Part shown: one piece after another, positions 41,476 to 56,777 of the stretch
Position numbering within the stretch: position 1 is the stretch's first letter
Layout: every line of letters starts with the position of its first letter
Source of the DNA: Acanthornis magna
Taxonomy: Eukaryota > Chordata > Aves > Passeriformes > Acanthizidae
Assembly: GCA_036785705.1 (NCBI GenBank)
Contig: JAWUZG010001054.1
Span: 1-64,000 of the forward strand
Direction of reading: 5' to 3'
DNA: 64,000 bases
Notes under the pieces: generated by a model
The model's input: the letters and a program-made list of their open reading frames with translations, nothing else
What the model was told of the DNA's origin: nothing
Databases searched by the model: none
Position numbers and translations under genes: made by a program

Positions 41476-44400
41476 GTTTAGTAAGAACAGACAACTCTAA
41501 CAACAGTACAAATAAATTAATTGCATTGCTTCACATTTTTAGAGTGGTATAAAAATATGTATTTCAATATATGTTTTAGAAGTGAATTTTTGAATACTTC
41601 TGTAAAATCATCAGTTTTCGTGTATACAGTTTTGTACCACTTGTAGCATGATTAGATATTGTGGATTACATCTGTATTACACTCACCAATTAGTGAGTAA
41701 TTCATTCACCAATTCTCAAATTCTGCCCACAAAAATATCTGTTGCCTCTAGAACCATTGTCATTTTTGTCAACTTGATCAGTAGGAACACAGGTGATATT
41801 GAACCTGATAAAGCTTTGTAGATTCACTTGTAGAATGACAAGCAAGAACAATAACCTCATAAACCCTAAATTTCATTTAAGTATCCTTTCTTGGAGAATC
41901 TATTGAATCTATCATAATTCTGTTTTCTCAGAAATATTCCTGTGATTATGAATCCTTATCTTCCACTACCTAATTACAAATAATTTAACTTGTGAATTTA
42001 CTGTGTCTCAGACTGACTCCTGAAGTGTCCTTAGATCGTGTTCTGCTCTCAGACAATGTGAATAATTTTTCAATTAATCAATTAATATAGGAATTTTTAC
42101 TATTACTAACATTTTTCCACATAATAAATGAATAGCCCAGATTCTCATCTGCTACGGTAAAGCCTGAAAACCTGAACAAACTGTTTCAACAATCAGTCCA
42201 GTTGGATACACTCCTAATGACCTACTGGATCTTTGGCATTCAGGAGGAGTTGCTGTTTTCCAATAACTCATAAGGAAGAGGAATAGTCTAGTGGCATCAC
42301 CTTTTATCTCCTGTTCAAATCTAACTGGACTATGATTGAACCGAAGTGGCTAAATCTGACTACTGGCTTACAGAGACTAGAACAATCACTGAATGTTGAA
42401 TTTTTCTGGATTTTTCTCCATATTGCCATTGCCCTGGTGAGTGGTGTTATTAGTAGAATTTCCTACTTTCCCATTTATTTGGTAGATACTGAAAATATGA
42501 TTTGTTACAAGAAAACTTAGAAGATCTTAGGAAAATATCAGTTTTTCACAGTGAAAACACAAGTTTAGTAATTTGAAGGTTTGGAAGATAGATCACTTCT
42601 TTAGCCAAAGACAAACTTCAACTAAATGTTTGTAAATAACAAAAAAAAGTCTGGCATCAGTTATGTATTATATTCTCAAAACACGGCTATGGAAAACCAA
42701 GCTAAAATGTAAAGAATTGTGACTTTGTCTTTCAAGTCAAAATTTTGGACTACCTTGCATTGTAAAATTGCTTCAGAAATGCAGAAAATTTTAAACAGCT
42801 GTTGTTGTGTTCTAGCTTCAGATGACAGCCAAATCAGTTTGGTTATCAAAATAAAATTAAGTCATTCATTTCTTGAATCTAGTTTCCCTCTTCCCAATCA
42901 GTCTTGGTTTCAGACATTCCAATTTTAACAAGCTGAAAATGACAACTTTGTACATACAGCTTTAAACTTCTCTCAGTATTCAGCACTTTTGTAGTAATAA
43001 TGACATCCCACAATTAAACAAAGACATATTACTCCCCAAAAGTTGCCTGCTCTTAGGAATTATTGATGTCTACAACTTATTTAGTCAGAAAACCTGAATG
43101 ATGGTGATTGTTTATTTTAGAAAAATGCCATAAAAATGGTATAAAGTTTAAGTTATCATTTCACTTTACACTCCATAGCATAACACCTCAAAGGATACCT
43201 CATTTAAAAAAATTATAGGTATAATAAAATGCATGACTATCCCTAGGTTCTAAAGTTGTATCTATCACACCAGAAATGTACCAGCTTTAAAATCTGTTCA
43301 CCCAAAGGTAATCACAGAATCCAAAATCTGTTTCTGTTTATATAACACATGTTTTTGCACATATCAAAATATTTACTAACTGGCTTGCTCTTTATCCAAT
43401 GAGCTGTATCATTAATGAAAATCAATTTCCGAATTTAGACATAAATATGGTGTTTGCATACAAATTTTATGAAGATTATATATTATAATCCATGTTATTT
43501 TGGTAGAGAAAAAAGTGACATCACAAATATAACAATAAGAAATCATAGGTGTGGATTTATTTAAAGTTTAGATAGGTAAGACTTTACTTTTTTCTGTTTT
43601 GCTTTTCAAGGTTACAAGGGCTTTCTTTTTGTTTTCAGTGTAATCACTGTTTGAAATAACATTCTAACAGAAACAGAAGTGGCTGAAATTTATATTTTAT
43701 TTTTATCATTCCAGATGACCACATATGACCATGGTTTGGTCGTAAAGGTGGGATCCTATGTACTTCATTCATTAAAGGACATTTTCTCTTGTATTATATA
43801 TGTATTTTATACCACAACTTTCTAAGATTCATTTGGCATTTTAAATTTATACAGTCTGGAAATTGTCCCAGTACTGAAGAAAATTAACATAATGGGGAAA
43901 AAAAAAAAAGACAAACAGCTAAATATTGAATTATTCTTCATAATATTCAAAGTAAAAAAGAATACTGACAATGCCACAAATCTTTTAGATAGAAACAACT
44001 TGATTTTGGTAAAGGATAGGCTGAAAAAATAGTGAAGTAGTTGTTCATTAATTAACAGCAATTTTCTTGTAAGATCATTAACTTTAACAAGACCAGAAAG
44101 CCAAGAATGAACAAAAGAAATGCTGAATAGGCAGTATCTTTCAGGAGCATTCCCAAATGTTTCATATGTGATTGGATGGAATGCTAGTTTTTATCCTACT
44201 GTAAAAGCAGATTTAGCCCTATTTTTTATTAATTTTGGATAGAATTTTTCTTCTACAGAATAAGAAGGATTTTTTTTGCTTGAAAGACCATTTTAAGTAT
44301 GAATATTCTCTGTTCATCTATAAAACAAACCCATCAAGACTTTCAGCTTAACTTGTATCTCACACCATTAGTCAGATGTATTGCTGTACAAAACATGAAA

Positions 44401-47400
44401 ACACCCTTGAAGACTCTAGAAACTACAAATATTTTCTTTCCAGCAGAAAACACACAGCATAATTTTACATCAGATTTTGCAGAGAAAGAAAGTTACAAAT
44501 CAATGAACTGAAAGTGAAGGCTCGTCATGCTCAGGTGAGTATTTGATTACTCATGTGCAAAAAAAGAACAACTCTTGATCTGAATGCACCAAGAATTTTG
44601 GCCTAATTTCCCAGATTTTAAGGCAGACATAAAAATAAAAGAGTGAAACTTCAGTTGATAATAAAAATATTTTCAGGATGATTTATTAAGTTTAAAAAAA
44701 TCTGAAATAAAATGATGAAAATATTTAATATTCTGTTAAGATGTGAAGGATGTTTGAAAAAAGCAAAATAGATAACAAATGAATGTCAAATGCCAAATTA
44801 AAAAATAAATACGAAGTACAGTATTATCTTAACTGCGACAGAACAGAATAGTTTTGGTACAAAATTAGAAGTTTTAATTTACTCGATGGAAGATTCACAA
44901 CTATTAAAGTACAAAAATCTTGTAGCAGATGGCCTCTCAGTTTGCCAGAAAAAAATCATAACAAATCAAAGGGAAGATGAGTTAGGTTAGAAATAAGAAA
45001 TATACTTTTATCCAGTGTGAAACGGACTGGGATGAAAACTTCTGATAATGGCCGTGACATCCTGTTTCACACTCTCGGAATTAAAGATATAAGTTAATTA
45101 GTTTGACTTACGTTCTTTTGCTAAAAAGTCATATTTCAGTATCTATCAAGATACACAAACACAAAAAACTTTCTTGGAAGCTACTGGAAAATTTAAGTGA
45201 AATGAAATTTTATTTTCCTGAAAGAAAATGAAATAATAGTTTCTAACAACATAAGAATTTTGTTTAGAATTTCTTTTCTCAGAGTATTCAAAACTTTCCG
45301 TTTGAACCTTACCTGACACAAAGCCAGATGTAGAAAACTCAAAACCATTTGCAAAATGGAGATTGTTTACTATACCCAGCTTTCAGTAATTTACTTAGTA
45401 ATATTGCCAAGAGTGGAAAATATTCCTTATGAAATATAAACGTGCAGTAATTTGTATACCTGAGCAAGCCTGAAATGAGTGCAGAATGCTGTTGCCAAAT
45501 AACAGAGGAACCAGAAAATAATTTACAAAATATATGAATGTAGTTGGCCTCTGTGATAGTATGACGTATTTCTGTTATTATTTTATGATTCCACACAAAG
45601 AAAATAATAATATAACAGAAAATAAATGAGAGAGAAGGGTCATTTTAACTTTGCAAATCATTGTCTGTTCTTAAGATGGAGATGGAGAATATGTAAAGGA
45701 GATGGAAACACACTGGCTGGAGAATATTATTTAGTAAAATACTAAAAGTAAAAGTACTCTTCCCTATCTTTAGTACAACAGAGAAAGCAAAATATGCAAC
45801 TGAAGCATTTTGATGCAAGAAAAAAATATTTTATCAACTATTACATTAAAATCAATGCGGATTTCTACTTATTCTGAGATACTGGGATGTTAGAATAACA
45901 TATCAAAACAAAAAATTTACAATCAGTTGTCATTGACTTCAAGTGAGCAATTATATTCTTTGCCTGAACTGAATCAAGTTCAGATTAAAAGCAAAGTCTT
46001 GTTTTTCCTAGGCATTGTGGTATTGCTGGAACAATCTATCCTAATTGTATTCCAAATGCTAAACAAGTAGCATTTTCTGCTGATCAAGATCATGCAAAGT
46101 ATATTTATGTTACAAATGTCTGCTCACTGTAGTTATGACTGTAGGCTTCATTTGAAAAAGGACAATGAATGTGGTTTCTCTTTCATAAATATCATGTCTC
46201 CTTATTGGCAAATGAACCTTCTACTTAAAATTTACCTTGATTTACCATAGATATGTATTTAAAAAAATTGGATCAAACCTAAATAGTAGTTTCACAGCTC
46301 ATCTCCTGAAATACTGCATGCTCTAAGTGAGAATGTGACTAACTTAGACTGGACTCAAATCTGACCTTTAATTGCTTAAATCAGCCTAATCATCTAGAGT
46401 TTCATGCATGAAAAGAAAAAAATATTATTACATCTGAACGTAATTTAACAATTCATCTAAATACAATGGATTTGGATAAAATGAACAAAGTATGGCCATA
46501 GCTCTTTAGAAGCTTAGGACATGACATGAATTTGTGCACCCCAAATTTAGCATGGTTTTGGGTGTAGGGTTCTGCAAGTTCCATGCACTTTGAAGACAGA
46601 AAGGCCATTTGGTGTCCATAAGGTTATTGTTGCAATGATCATTGTGGTTCTCTCTGAGTCTGCCATGCGGTGTATGAATGGGTTCTGCTGAGATTGTGGA
46701 ATGGGAGGTATTAAAAGAGGGAGAATTTTAATTACAAAAGGGAAACTTTCTGGAGCCTTGAGTTTAGAAACTAGAATAAGTCTTTCTTATTCAGAGAGAA
46801 ATTTTAGCTGTTTCAAGGTATCTGATTGTCAGTATAGCTCACAATGTCGACAATTAATAATAAGGTATTCTGGAAAAACTAGATTCCAGCCTACCAGTGT
46901 AAGTGCCACCATAACTTCTTCTGTTCTAGGCATCACATAACTATGATTTAATGTGAAAATTATAAGCTGTAAACTCTTTGTGTATTATTCCTTTCTTGTA
47001 GAAATAAACATAATTAATTAAATGGTATTGTGTAAATAAATAGACTTTTTAAAAAAATTAGTAGCTTCACGTGTTGTGAAAATGGCTCTATATACTTGTT
47101 TTGGAGTTTTTTTGGTCAAAGGAAAATTTCTGCCAAAAGAAGAATTTATATAACTATCAAATACAACTTTGAGTTCTGTTATTATAAGACCTCATAAAAC
47201 CAAAAATCAGTTTTTGGTTTTTTATGCAGTCTGCCCATATCAATTAATGGTAATTAGACTGTAACTAGGTTCAGTAAGATAACTTATATTAATAACTGTC
47301 CATGAACATGTCTACAAAAAGTTGACAATGATAACATTGACTCCTCAAAAGACTAATTTTTACTAACATTTTCTGTATTTATGTTTAATCTAACAGCAGA

Positions 47401-50400
47401 ATGAATGTGTTACAAACACACATATAGCTTAATGGATATATTCCAAATGGAGTCCTGTCAATTAATGTGAATTCTGCTTTCAAAATTATAATATGTCAGT
47501 GGTGTCTTCTCCTGAGATTAAAGAGTCCACTTGGCAAGATTAAGAACGACTAATGTGACACAGCAGAGCTTGCCCATGAGCACATTAAGGTTATTCCATC
47601 CCACTTTAAACCAAGCAATATTGCTCAATGTAAATGAATCTCCAGCTTCATGTGTGTGCATTATGCAAGGCCAATTATTTGAGCGACCTATACAGAAACA
47701 TAATTTCTGTTGTTTTTTGCCATGCATTTTGCTCCATGACAGCTGAAGAGATTCATCCTGAAACAGAAAGAATATTTTCAAATCACATGTGTAACTGAAT
47801 AAAACCAATAGAAGGTGTAATAGATTCACCCTAAAGGTAGGATGACTCAGTAAATTGTGCTTTCTTTTATTGTTCAGTACAAAAAGCCTGGTATTTATGA
47901 TTCAGTCCCTTCAGTACTTGAAAGCAAAACCGAGAATTCATATTTTATAATATGACACATTATGATGTAAACATGTCTTTTATGTGTTTCAGCTTGCTGA
48001 GATTGGAAGAGTGCTATTAGAATGGAACAGCAGATTTGTGCTTTCTGTTATAATAAATACCACTGAATATGCTTTTCTTCTTATCATTGAACATGTTGAA
48101 AACAGCCACTGTCTTGTGGTTCCTATCATCTCAGCTTATCCAGGTCAGGAAATATCCATTCCACAAGATATATAAACAAAAAAAGGGGAACAAAAAGGAA
48201 AAAAAAAATCAGAGTATTTTATGCTCTCTCCCTCTCCTACCTGCTGTTTTCTCTACAGAAAATGTTGTGCTTAACTGCTATTGATTACTTAAAACCCAGT
48301 TGCAATCATTAATAGTAAAAATTGTGGTTTTGCAATAGTTTTAAAATAAAGAGATAATTATGGTATTCTGAACATCTTGCTTTAGGTATAGGAGAAAAGT
48401 TATTCCGTGACTGTGATGAAAGGACAAAATTTGGGAACTCAGTTCGGTGTAGTCTTTAGCATAGATATGTAAGTTAAACTCAATCACAAATCCATTATAC
48501 TTCAGTTCCTGTCTTGAAGACTAAGCTAATCACCCTCCTAAAGTTCACATTTCCTCAAAAGACAAATACTTTAGAAATTGTAAGGTGCTTTGAGGACATA
48601 GCAAAGCATGATTTGAAAGCAAAACACAAATACAGATTTAATGGGGATTAAATGATTTTAGAATGTGTTTAGTTTATGTTGCAAGATGTGTATTGAATGA
48701 GTGTTAACAACTTCCATTGCCATCATCTGGATGGTGAATGTTATGTTAAACACCTTCACTTCAATGCAGGACTTCACTACACCAAATGCAAGAAAAACTC
48801 TAAATCATTTAGTTTCCACTTATCTGCACAAGAGTTTAGGTCTAAGGGTAGAGATAAACAAGTTTTAGGGTTGGGTTAAAGATATATTATGAGGAAATAC
48901 AAGCAGTGACTCTGGGGGGATTTTCCCACTATATTAATGATTGGTGTGAAAGTTTTCAGTTTTCATCCAGCTGTAGGAAATGAAGTACCTAGATAGTTAC
49001 CAAGATTTCATTTTTAACCTCCTGACTGAAGGATTTTTTCTGTATCTCTCAGAGATTCAGCTGGACAATGAAGGTTCTTGACAAATCATCTATCTCCAAA
49101 CTCAAACTAAATTCACACTTGGATACTTCCTACTTTGCTAGAGGGCTTTTTGATGTCTTCAGAGAGCTATACTTCTCTGCTTTGACTTTATAATAAAACC
49201 ACAATTTTTTCACCATACAATTTATAAAAGTGAAGGAAAAAGCTTCTAACTTATCACGATTGACCCATGACTTCAGACCAAAGAGCAACAAAGGGAGAGA
49301 AAGTGGTGGGGACAAAAACCAGTCACTATTTTAAAATACGTTGTGCTAGCTGAAGGAGAACTATTACCTTCCAGTGTCATAGAATATGGATGCTATCTAA
49401 AAAAATAGTAAACACAGATGGCTACAACATATGTTCTGCTTTCAAACCCAAATTATTAGAAAAAAGGTTCTAAGGATATGCTAGAAGCATTATTCAGAAA
49501 ATATTAAGAAGAGGTGAACAATATATGAGGCTGAAAACAACTGACTAGTTAAATGAAGTTTCCAAGCATTTCTTCAGATGTTTATAGAACAACATTGCTT
49601 CTCTGTAACATGGTGCCTTAATACTAAGCTCCTGTACTAACTGAAAAACTGCATTTATTTTCTGAGGGTTTGACTTGCTTATATAATTTATATATTTAAT
49701 TTTTGAAAAAATATTTCAGTTCATCCTCTTTATCTATTGCAAAATTTCAGCTGCAAGAACTGGTTAATGTTAAGGTAGTAGAAATTACGAGTCAGACAAA
49801 AAATGTCTGGCATCAGAAAGGAGAAGAGTAAGATAAACTTTTGCCTCCTAAAAGATTCACAGCAATAACTGATATATTTATTTGACTGGCTGATAAAGTC
49901 TTACTTCTCCAGGTCTGTGGTTTGTCAAAGGTTTCTTTTTACAAAATAAAATAAACCTTCATGTTACCTGGGACAAGGACACATGTAACAGAATTAGCAA
50001 TAAAACCAACAGCAGTGAGAAGGTACAATAGTCCAAATCTGAAGACCAGTTTTTCAACTTTGCGTATTTATCCCCCCAATTTTTTCCCAAGTCTACCCAA
50101 TAAGGACAGGGTTATACTTGGCAATTCCTTCCAATATTCCTGATTTCTTTTTTCATGGAATTACAGGAAAAATAATTTAATGTGATAGTAACGAAATAGA
50201 TATTGGCTTATATATCTTATCAAATTAAAAACCTCAGAGTGAAGGCTAGTGATTCAGTTCACCTTTTCTCTCAGACAAAAAATGTAAGAAATTTGAAATA
50301 GCTTCCCTTTATGATGCTATATACAGGTCAAACTGCTCATATATCACTTTATTTCTTCTTATGGTACATAGTGAATAATAATTCAAAGATCTTCTGTTTT

Positions 50401-51060
50401 AACACAATAATAGTCAATAAATCAATGATGTAAATTTAGTGTTTTATTTTATTTATTTGTATTAGTTTTATTTTTTCCTTTGATCAGAAATAACTCCTGT
50501 TGACCTTGACAGTAGCTGCACTGCAAGAGCAAATGCTCTTAATACAGAGCATTTCAGGTGTCATATGATGTCTGCTTATACATGCTCAGAACCACTTCAG
50601 TAAGACTACAATGAAGAGTTCAATGTCAAGATTTTGAGGCTTGTTCTTTTTTTTTTTTTGTTTTGTCACCCACACAGACATTTTACAGCACAACTTGCTC
50701 ATAGTGTAAGAACCAGGGCCATGCAAATAGTGTTATCATGTGGATTGGCATGGTACCTTTTCAAAAACAACAAAACCCAGCCAGCCTTGCTGATTAAAAC
50801 AGGAAGGTAGGAAGTGGGTACAATCCTAATCAGCTGTAGAGGAATCAAATATGCAAAAGATCAGATCCTAAACACCAACTATGAAACTGTTCGGAGGAAA
50901 CAGAGAGTTTGGAAAGAGAAAATGTATTTAAGTTCTGTTGCCTGATTAATATATTAAGAATATTATCCTGAAATTTGTTTGAAGTTTCTCAGTATAGTTA
51001 TCAGGAAGAACTTTCTTAGGCTTTAGGAAGTATAAAAATATAAAAATGCATAAACATATC

Positions 51061-51091
<31 letters not shown>

Positions 51092-51100
51092 AAATGAATG
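51061..51100. repeat. AAAT microsatellite
   Basis: About eight consecutive TAAA units. Confidence 0.9.
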
Positions 51101-54019
51101 TCTCCTTTTGAATGCAGCCTATAATGTAATAATTTTAAAAGTTCCAATGCAATACATGAATTTCTTTTTCCTCACTCAATTGCGTATGTGTGTATACTTC
51201 ATGGTATCTCAACAGAAATTTCTAACTGTCCAGCAGGCCCTTGTCAGACTTGACTCTTTCCATTCACTTGTACCCTGGCTCAAAGGGACAATAGTTAATG
51301 GTGACTGATGGGTTGGAGTTATTCTAACTGTCTCCTCAGCTAAACAAAAAAAACAAAAAAACTAAAAAAAAAACCCAACAAAAAAAAATTCTAGGTTGGT
51401 TGAACAGTCTTACAGACATTCAAAATCATAGTTCTGTATGAAGTTTGGCAGAATCTCAAATCTCAACAAGGTCTCATACTTGAATACAAAGTGCAGAAGG
51501 ACTTGTTTCCTCAATAAATTTTTGTAGAGTTTTTTGTTTGTTGATTTGGGATTTTTGGGGGGGTTTGGTTTGGTTTTCTTGACACTTACCTGGCTAAATA
51601 AATAACTGACCTTTTCTCTTGTGTAGGAGTTTTATTTACTAATTAAGGTGTGAGCTTCTATATTTCATGCGAAATGGTTACTAAAACAAACTTACACAAG
51701 TAGAATAATTGAAACAATCAAAACTTTTTCTGTTTTTATTCCTGAATGTTATCCAGATATGTCTGTTAATTAAGGCTCTTAATTAATAAAAGTAACTAAA
51801 CTTCTAATGAAGTAGAACTTCTTGATAAATTTCTATCAGGCCTTTTTGAATGAAGTAATATTCGTATGCAGCTTTTTTATATAAAGTGAAAAAAAATACC
51901 TAGTAGTAGAATAGAAGACACTTTTGTTGTTCAGAGATGATGTTTCAGGAAGGAGAGAGATATTATTTTCACCTTTTAGTTAATTATGAAATAAATAGTT
52001 CCTGCTGCCATAATGACACACGGAAGTGCATGTTATTCTGTTATTCTTCTCAGACCACAGTTTTAGCAAAATTTGAAGTAAGTTGTTCTTTAGTTTGAGT
52101 GGAAGTATTAGTAATTATATTCTCTCTCATGAGGAATTCTATAAATTAAGATGATGGAATTCTTTAATTGTTTGAAAAAACATTCCAGACAATTCAATAT
52201 GTATTCTTCTTTTATAGCATTTTCAGTAGTTTTAGTTTATTAAAGCTCATCTGTACTGAACTTTATTTTCTAGATAGCATTCACAATTTCCAGGTGTCCC
52301 AAGCACCCATACTGGAATTGATAATTGTATATCACTGGGAAATAATAAACCTTTTAAAAAAACCCTAACTTTAAAACTCAGCTTCTTGAGGTCACCACCC
52401 AAAAAGCAATCCAACCACCCTATAGTCCTTTATTTTTGAAAACAATTTATTAAGATTTTGATAATAATGGAATCAACTTTACCCAATTATTGGATTTTAA
52501 CGAGTTGAGAACTCTTCGTTTGGGAAAAGAAAGCATCACAGAAACAAACTGGTTATGAAGGGGCTGATTGCAGATCCCAGCTTGTAGAGTCAGATTCCAT
52601 CTCTTTGTACGACACCAGGAGCCCTACTTTCCATTCTTTCGTAGGTAAAGATTTCATAACAAGCCTCAAAGTATCTTAGAAAATGTTAATTACACCTATT
52701 TTAAACCACTGAGGAAATAGACTTGAAATGTATTCATATTGTCACACAGTGTTCCAAGCAATTGGCACTGGTAAGGGAAGAAAGACTTAACATTTAAAGT
52801 TATATCAGTGATTCATCAACAAGTCTTACTGTTTCATCAAAATTAAGAAAGAAATAACTTTGTGATTGTGTCATATATTGCTCACATATGAATTGCACAA
52901 AATGCAAGGCTATTCCTCCCCAAAAAACCTCATGCTCTGTGTTGAAGAGTTTGAGGTCTGCTTAAGGATAGTCGCACAAAACAGTAAATTACATATTCTA
53001 GAGAGTTAATTCTGTATATAATCTGTTTCATAGGTTAGCTATGAAATATACAGAGTGCATCTGAATGTGATCAATTACTTTGGGAGTCTAATTACTTTAT
53101 TTATTAGATTTAATTTTTGTTTAGGCTTAGATTTAGATTTAGATTTTTTATTAGATCCTTAAGATGGAATCTGACTTCCCTCTTTCTTATCAGCACTCTT
53201 TGGTCAGAGGTAATATTACTAAATGGGCAGTATGACTGAAAAAAATCAACAGAAATTTTATGTCTGGGGATCAGTGACAGCAGTAAAGGTCTACTAATGG
53301 AAGTTATCAGACATATCATGCTGATGGTGAAGTTGTATGTTTTTTATTCTCCAAGGTCAACTAGACATGTAAAATTAAACAGATTAAAGAGGTAGCAGTA
53401 ATGGGTTTTGAGAAGAAGAAAATAAGTGCCTTGGACAATCTTGTGCTTATCCAATGCACAGTTCAGCATCTGATAGAGCAGTGGAGTTTTTCTGAACTTG
53501 TTTCCCTGTCTTGATGCAGGAACTCAACACTAACAGTGCCTACACATAGAGACCCTAACCCAGGCTCATGTGTATCCTTGATACAAAATATACATACCAA
53601 GCAAACCAAAAAGCCTGATAGATTTAGCTAGCCTTTGTTCCCAACAATTTTTATTACTAGTTATGAAAAAGTAATAGCAGTATTACACAGAAATTGATTT
53701 GTTCTCTATTAATGTGAAAATGAGGAAGTTTGGTATTAAATGCTTACTGAGAAATAATAAAAGGAAATGTTTCATATCCAAGAATCTAAATTAACTAAAT
53801 GATCACTACAATGAGATTTAAAGTTCAAAATCTGTTTATATAAATATGTTTTCATCCATTGAGGGTAATTATGTAGTGCCTAATAAAGTTTTTGTATTTA
53901 TGGAGGCAATCAATGCCTATTTATGGGAGGCTTATATTGAGAGACTTCAGACAGACAGCTTAATGCAACTTATTAGTCAGACCTTCATGAAATGATCTGT
54001 CAAGGGCAGCTGCCTATGG

Positions 54020-54060
54020 TTTTTTTTCTTTTTTTCTTTTTTCTTTTTTTTTTTTTTTTT
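54020..54060. repeat. Poly-T tract with C interruptions
   Basis: A run of T residues of about 40 bp broken by four C residues. It could be a mutated homopolymer or the reversed tail of an old retroposed element; nothing upstream or downstream confirms the latter. Confidence 0.8.
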
Positions 54061-54126
54061 GGAACACGTTTGTGTAAAAACAATTTGTTGAAAAGGAAAT
54101 TGAGGGAAAGACAAAGATGCAGGTGC

Positions 54127-54228
54127 AGCACCAGGATCTGGTCTTCTTAAACCTCATGAGATTCCCATGGACCTACTTCTCAAAGCTGTCCAGATCCATC
54201 TGGATGGCATCCTGTCCTTCAGTTGTGA
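54127..54228 (-). repeat. Interspersed repeat fragment, CR1-like
   Basis: The segment CTCATGAGATTCCCATGGAC followed by CTTCTCAAAGCTGTCCAGAT and CTGGATGGCATCCTGTCCTT matches an avian interspersed repeat I recall. Subfamily and limits are uncertain. Confidence 0.6.
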
Positions 54229-56600
54229 TTTTAATTCTATCTATTAATGAAATATTAAGACCAGAAAAAGACTAATTATCTAGACAACCATAAGAGAAAG
54301 AAGAAAAATTCATAAAAAAAGAAAGCACAGAAATGAGAAAATGTGGGTTTATTTATTGTCTTTGCTGAAACTTCTATCAGGAAGTTGGTAGGTAGCTGTT
54401 GTATGAGGAAGTTGTGGGTAGTAATTGAAGATCTTGTTTCCCAAACTTATTTCTAGAAACGCTAAGAATGAAGACCAGAAGTACTGGCTCTGTCTAACAT
54501 GTCAGAAGTCTTTATATTATGCAAAGTTCAACTATTTTTGCAGGCCATCAACAACACCATGAGTTTCTAATGATCCGGCAAACAATTAATGCAGATGCAA
54601 ATGAAGCAGAAGTGAAACAAAGGTAGAAGAAATTATTTTTCAACTGCATAGCAATAGAATAATGTGAAGAATTAATGATGTGAATTGAATGTTTAATTAC
54701 ATCTCATTTAGTAACAAAAAGAACATAATCTTTAAGGTGTATTGGTCTACACAAATATTTTAAGTCTCAGCTGAAAATTATTCTTACAGGTCAGTCTCTG
54801 TTTTGTCTTTAAGAGAAAGTTGTCTGGCAAATTTTAGTAATTTGTCCTTTTTTTCTGGATTTAACAGAATAAATAACCTGATTCCCAATTCTGGTTCAGC
54901 ATCAAAGCTGGAAAATTAAAGAGGAAATTAAAGATTTTTCTGGTGTCCATAGTGGTTATCATTTGCTAGTTTTGACATTCTGGAAAATAAAATTTCCTTT
55001 TATCTACAAAAGCTGGTGAATTTGGTCACACAATTAAGGATTCCACCCAGAAAATGGACAACTTCAGGGGGAAAAAATCAGCCTTTTGGAAGCAATTTCC
55101 TAGAAATAACTTCCTAAATCTTCCTGATGGAAATTTCAATAAAGATAACAAGGAAATCCACTCTTTCTTGTTTCTGTGCTTTCATTTTTTGTTGAATTTA
55201 TCTTCTTTGTCTTATGGCTTTCCAGATAACTGTGGCATTTTGTCCAAATATTTCATTAACAGTCAAAATTAAAATCATTGTAATTATGACATGAACTTAC
55301 TATATCCAAGGATTTTATTGTATTCACTTTCTCTGTTTTCAAGGGCAGTATTTTTGTGTGCATTTTACCCGTTTATGTATGAGCTCTGTCAGTGTTAAAA
55401 ATTGAAAACACTAGATCAACTAATGAACAGGTTAGAAACTTATCACCTGAAAACTGAAAATTACAAGAAAATCAGAATTATTCAAAATAATAAGTTATTT
55501 TTCTTGATGACCATTCCACTCCCCACTTTTTTTCTCTTTTTCTGTCCTGTGTTCAGTTAGGGTGAGAAGTAAAATGCACCAAATATTTTAATAAAGTGTT
55601 TCTTATCTATGAACTAGACTCAGAGATGATACATTGAAAAGTTCTGGCCAAATTTTATATCTAGAAGATTCAATTTCAGGAACAGCTAAAAACGCTTGAC
55701 GATAATTGTCTGGTATTTCTGAAGTTATGTCCTTGAACTTTAAATTTATCTTTTAAAATCTGAACCTGAAATGAATATTATCATTTCCTCAGCTTTGAGA
55801 ATATTTAGCTGTTCTCATTATAGGTTGATAAATTGACTAGCTTCAAAACCTTATTTAGAATGACAGCTTATTTATTCACAATAAGCAGCAACTAAATATA
55901 AATTGATAACTTTACCTGACTTCATGCTTTGATGCATAAAAAAGGGATTTTAGTTCAACTATCATCTTAGATCATTAGTCTACTAAGTTGTGTTGCCTGC
56001 CAGACTGAATAAGCTTTAGTGGCTGATGACTGAAGGGTTCCTGGTACACTCTGAAGAACTCATTAATTCCTAACATTTATTTTCTCTGCTATCTTGGTGA
56101 AAATCAGCAAATCAGGAAAAAAATTGTTGGCCATAAGGCCTCATATTGCCATACCTATGTATATAAACCTGAGGTGTGTATATGTATATATACGTGTCTA
56201 TAAAACTGAGATGTGACGTCATTTTTACAGAATTACATAATTTAATTAAAATTATTTTATAGAAAAGATGATCTGAAATTAACTTACAATGTTAAGCTAC
56301 TTAACAATAATTTTATACTGACTTGATAAAAATCAAGAAAAAGTGCTGATTATAACTAATTTTTTTTTTTAGAAATTCCTTTTTGGGCTTCAGAGAATCT
56401 TTTGTTAAAGTCCTTTTCTTTAATAATGGAACTCATTCTAAATAACATATTTAATCAGAGACTGAGAGAAAATATGTGCTCTGGTGCATTTGGAGCAATG
56501 CATCTTTGTTTCACAAAATTAACTGTGGGTAAGTAAAAAGCTGACTTCCAGTCCACTTCACAGTTATAGACTACATGTCCTCTGGAAGTTAAATTTAAAT
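54229..56600. other. AT-rich gene-poor DNA
   Basis: No features were recognised apart from short TATA-type runs near 56160-56200. Confidence 0.55.
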
Positions 56601-56622
56601 TTCTTTCTTCCTTCCTTCCTTC

Positions 56623-56657
<35 letters not shown>

Positions 56658-56659
56658 TT

Positions 56660-56695
<36 letters not shown>

Positions 56696-56777
56696 TCCTT
56701 CCTTCCTTCCTTCCTTCCTTCCTTCCTTCCTTCCTTCCTTCCTTCCTTCCTTCCTTCCTTCCTTCCTTCCTTCCTTC
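56601..56777. repeat. TTTC then TTCC compound microsatellite
   Basis: Blocks of CTTT flank and are followed by about 20 TTCC units, in total about 177 bp of pyrimidine-only plus strand. The Lys/Glu/Gly-Arg open frames here are repeat artefacts. Confidence 0.97.

Larger units (their letters stand above)
41476..54126. other. Long AT-rich gene-poor stretch
   Basis: About 12.6 kb without any supportable gene. Only short homopolymers and one AAAT microsatellite were noticed. Conserved non-coding elements could be hidden here but cannot be recognised from one sequence. Confidence 0.55.
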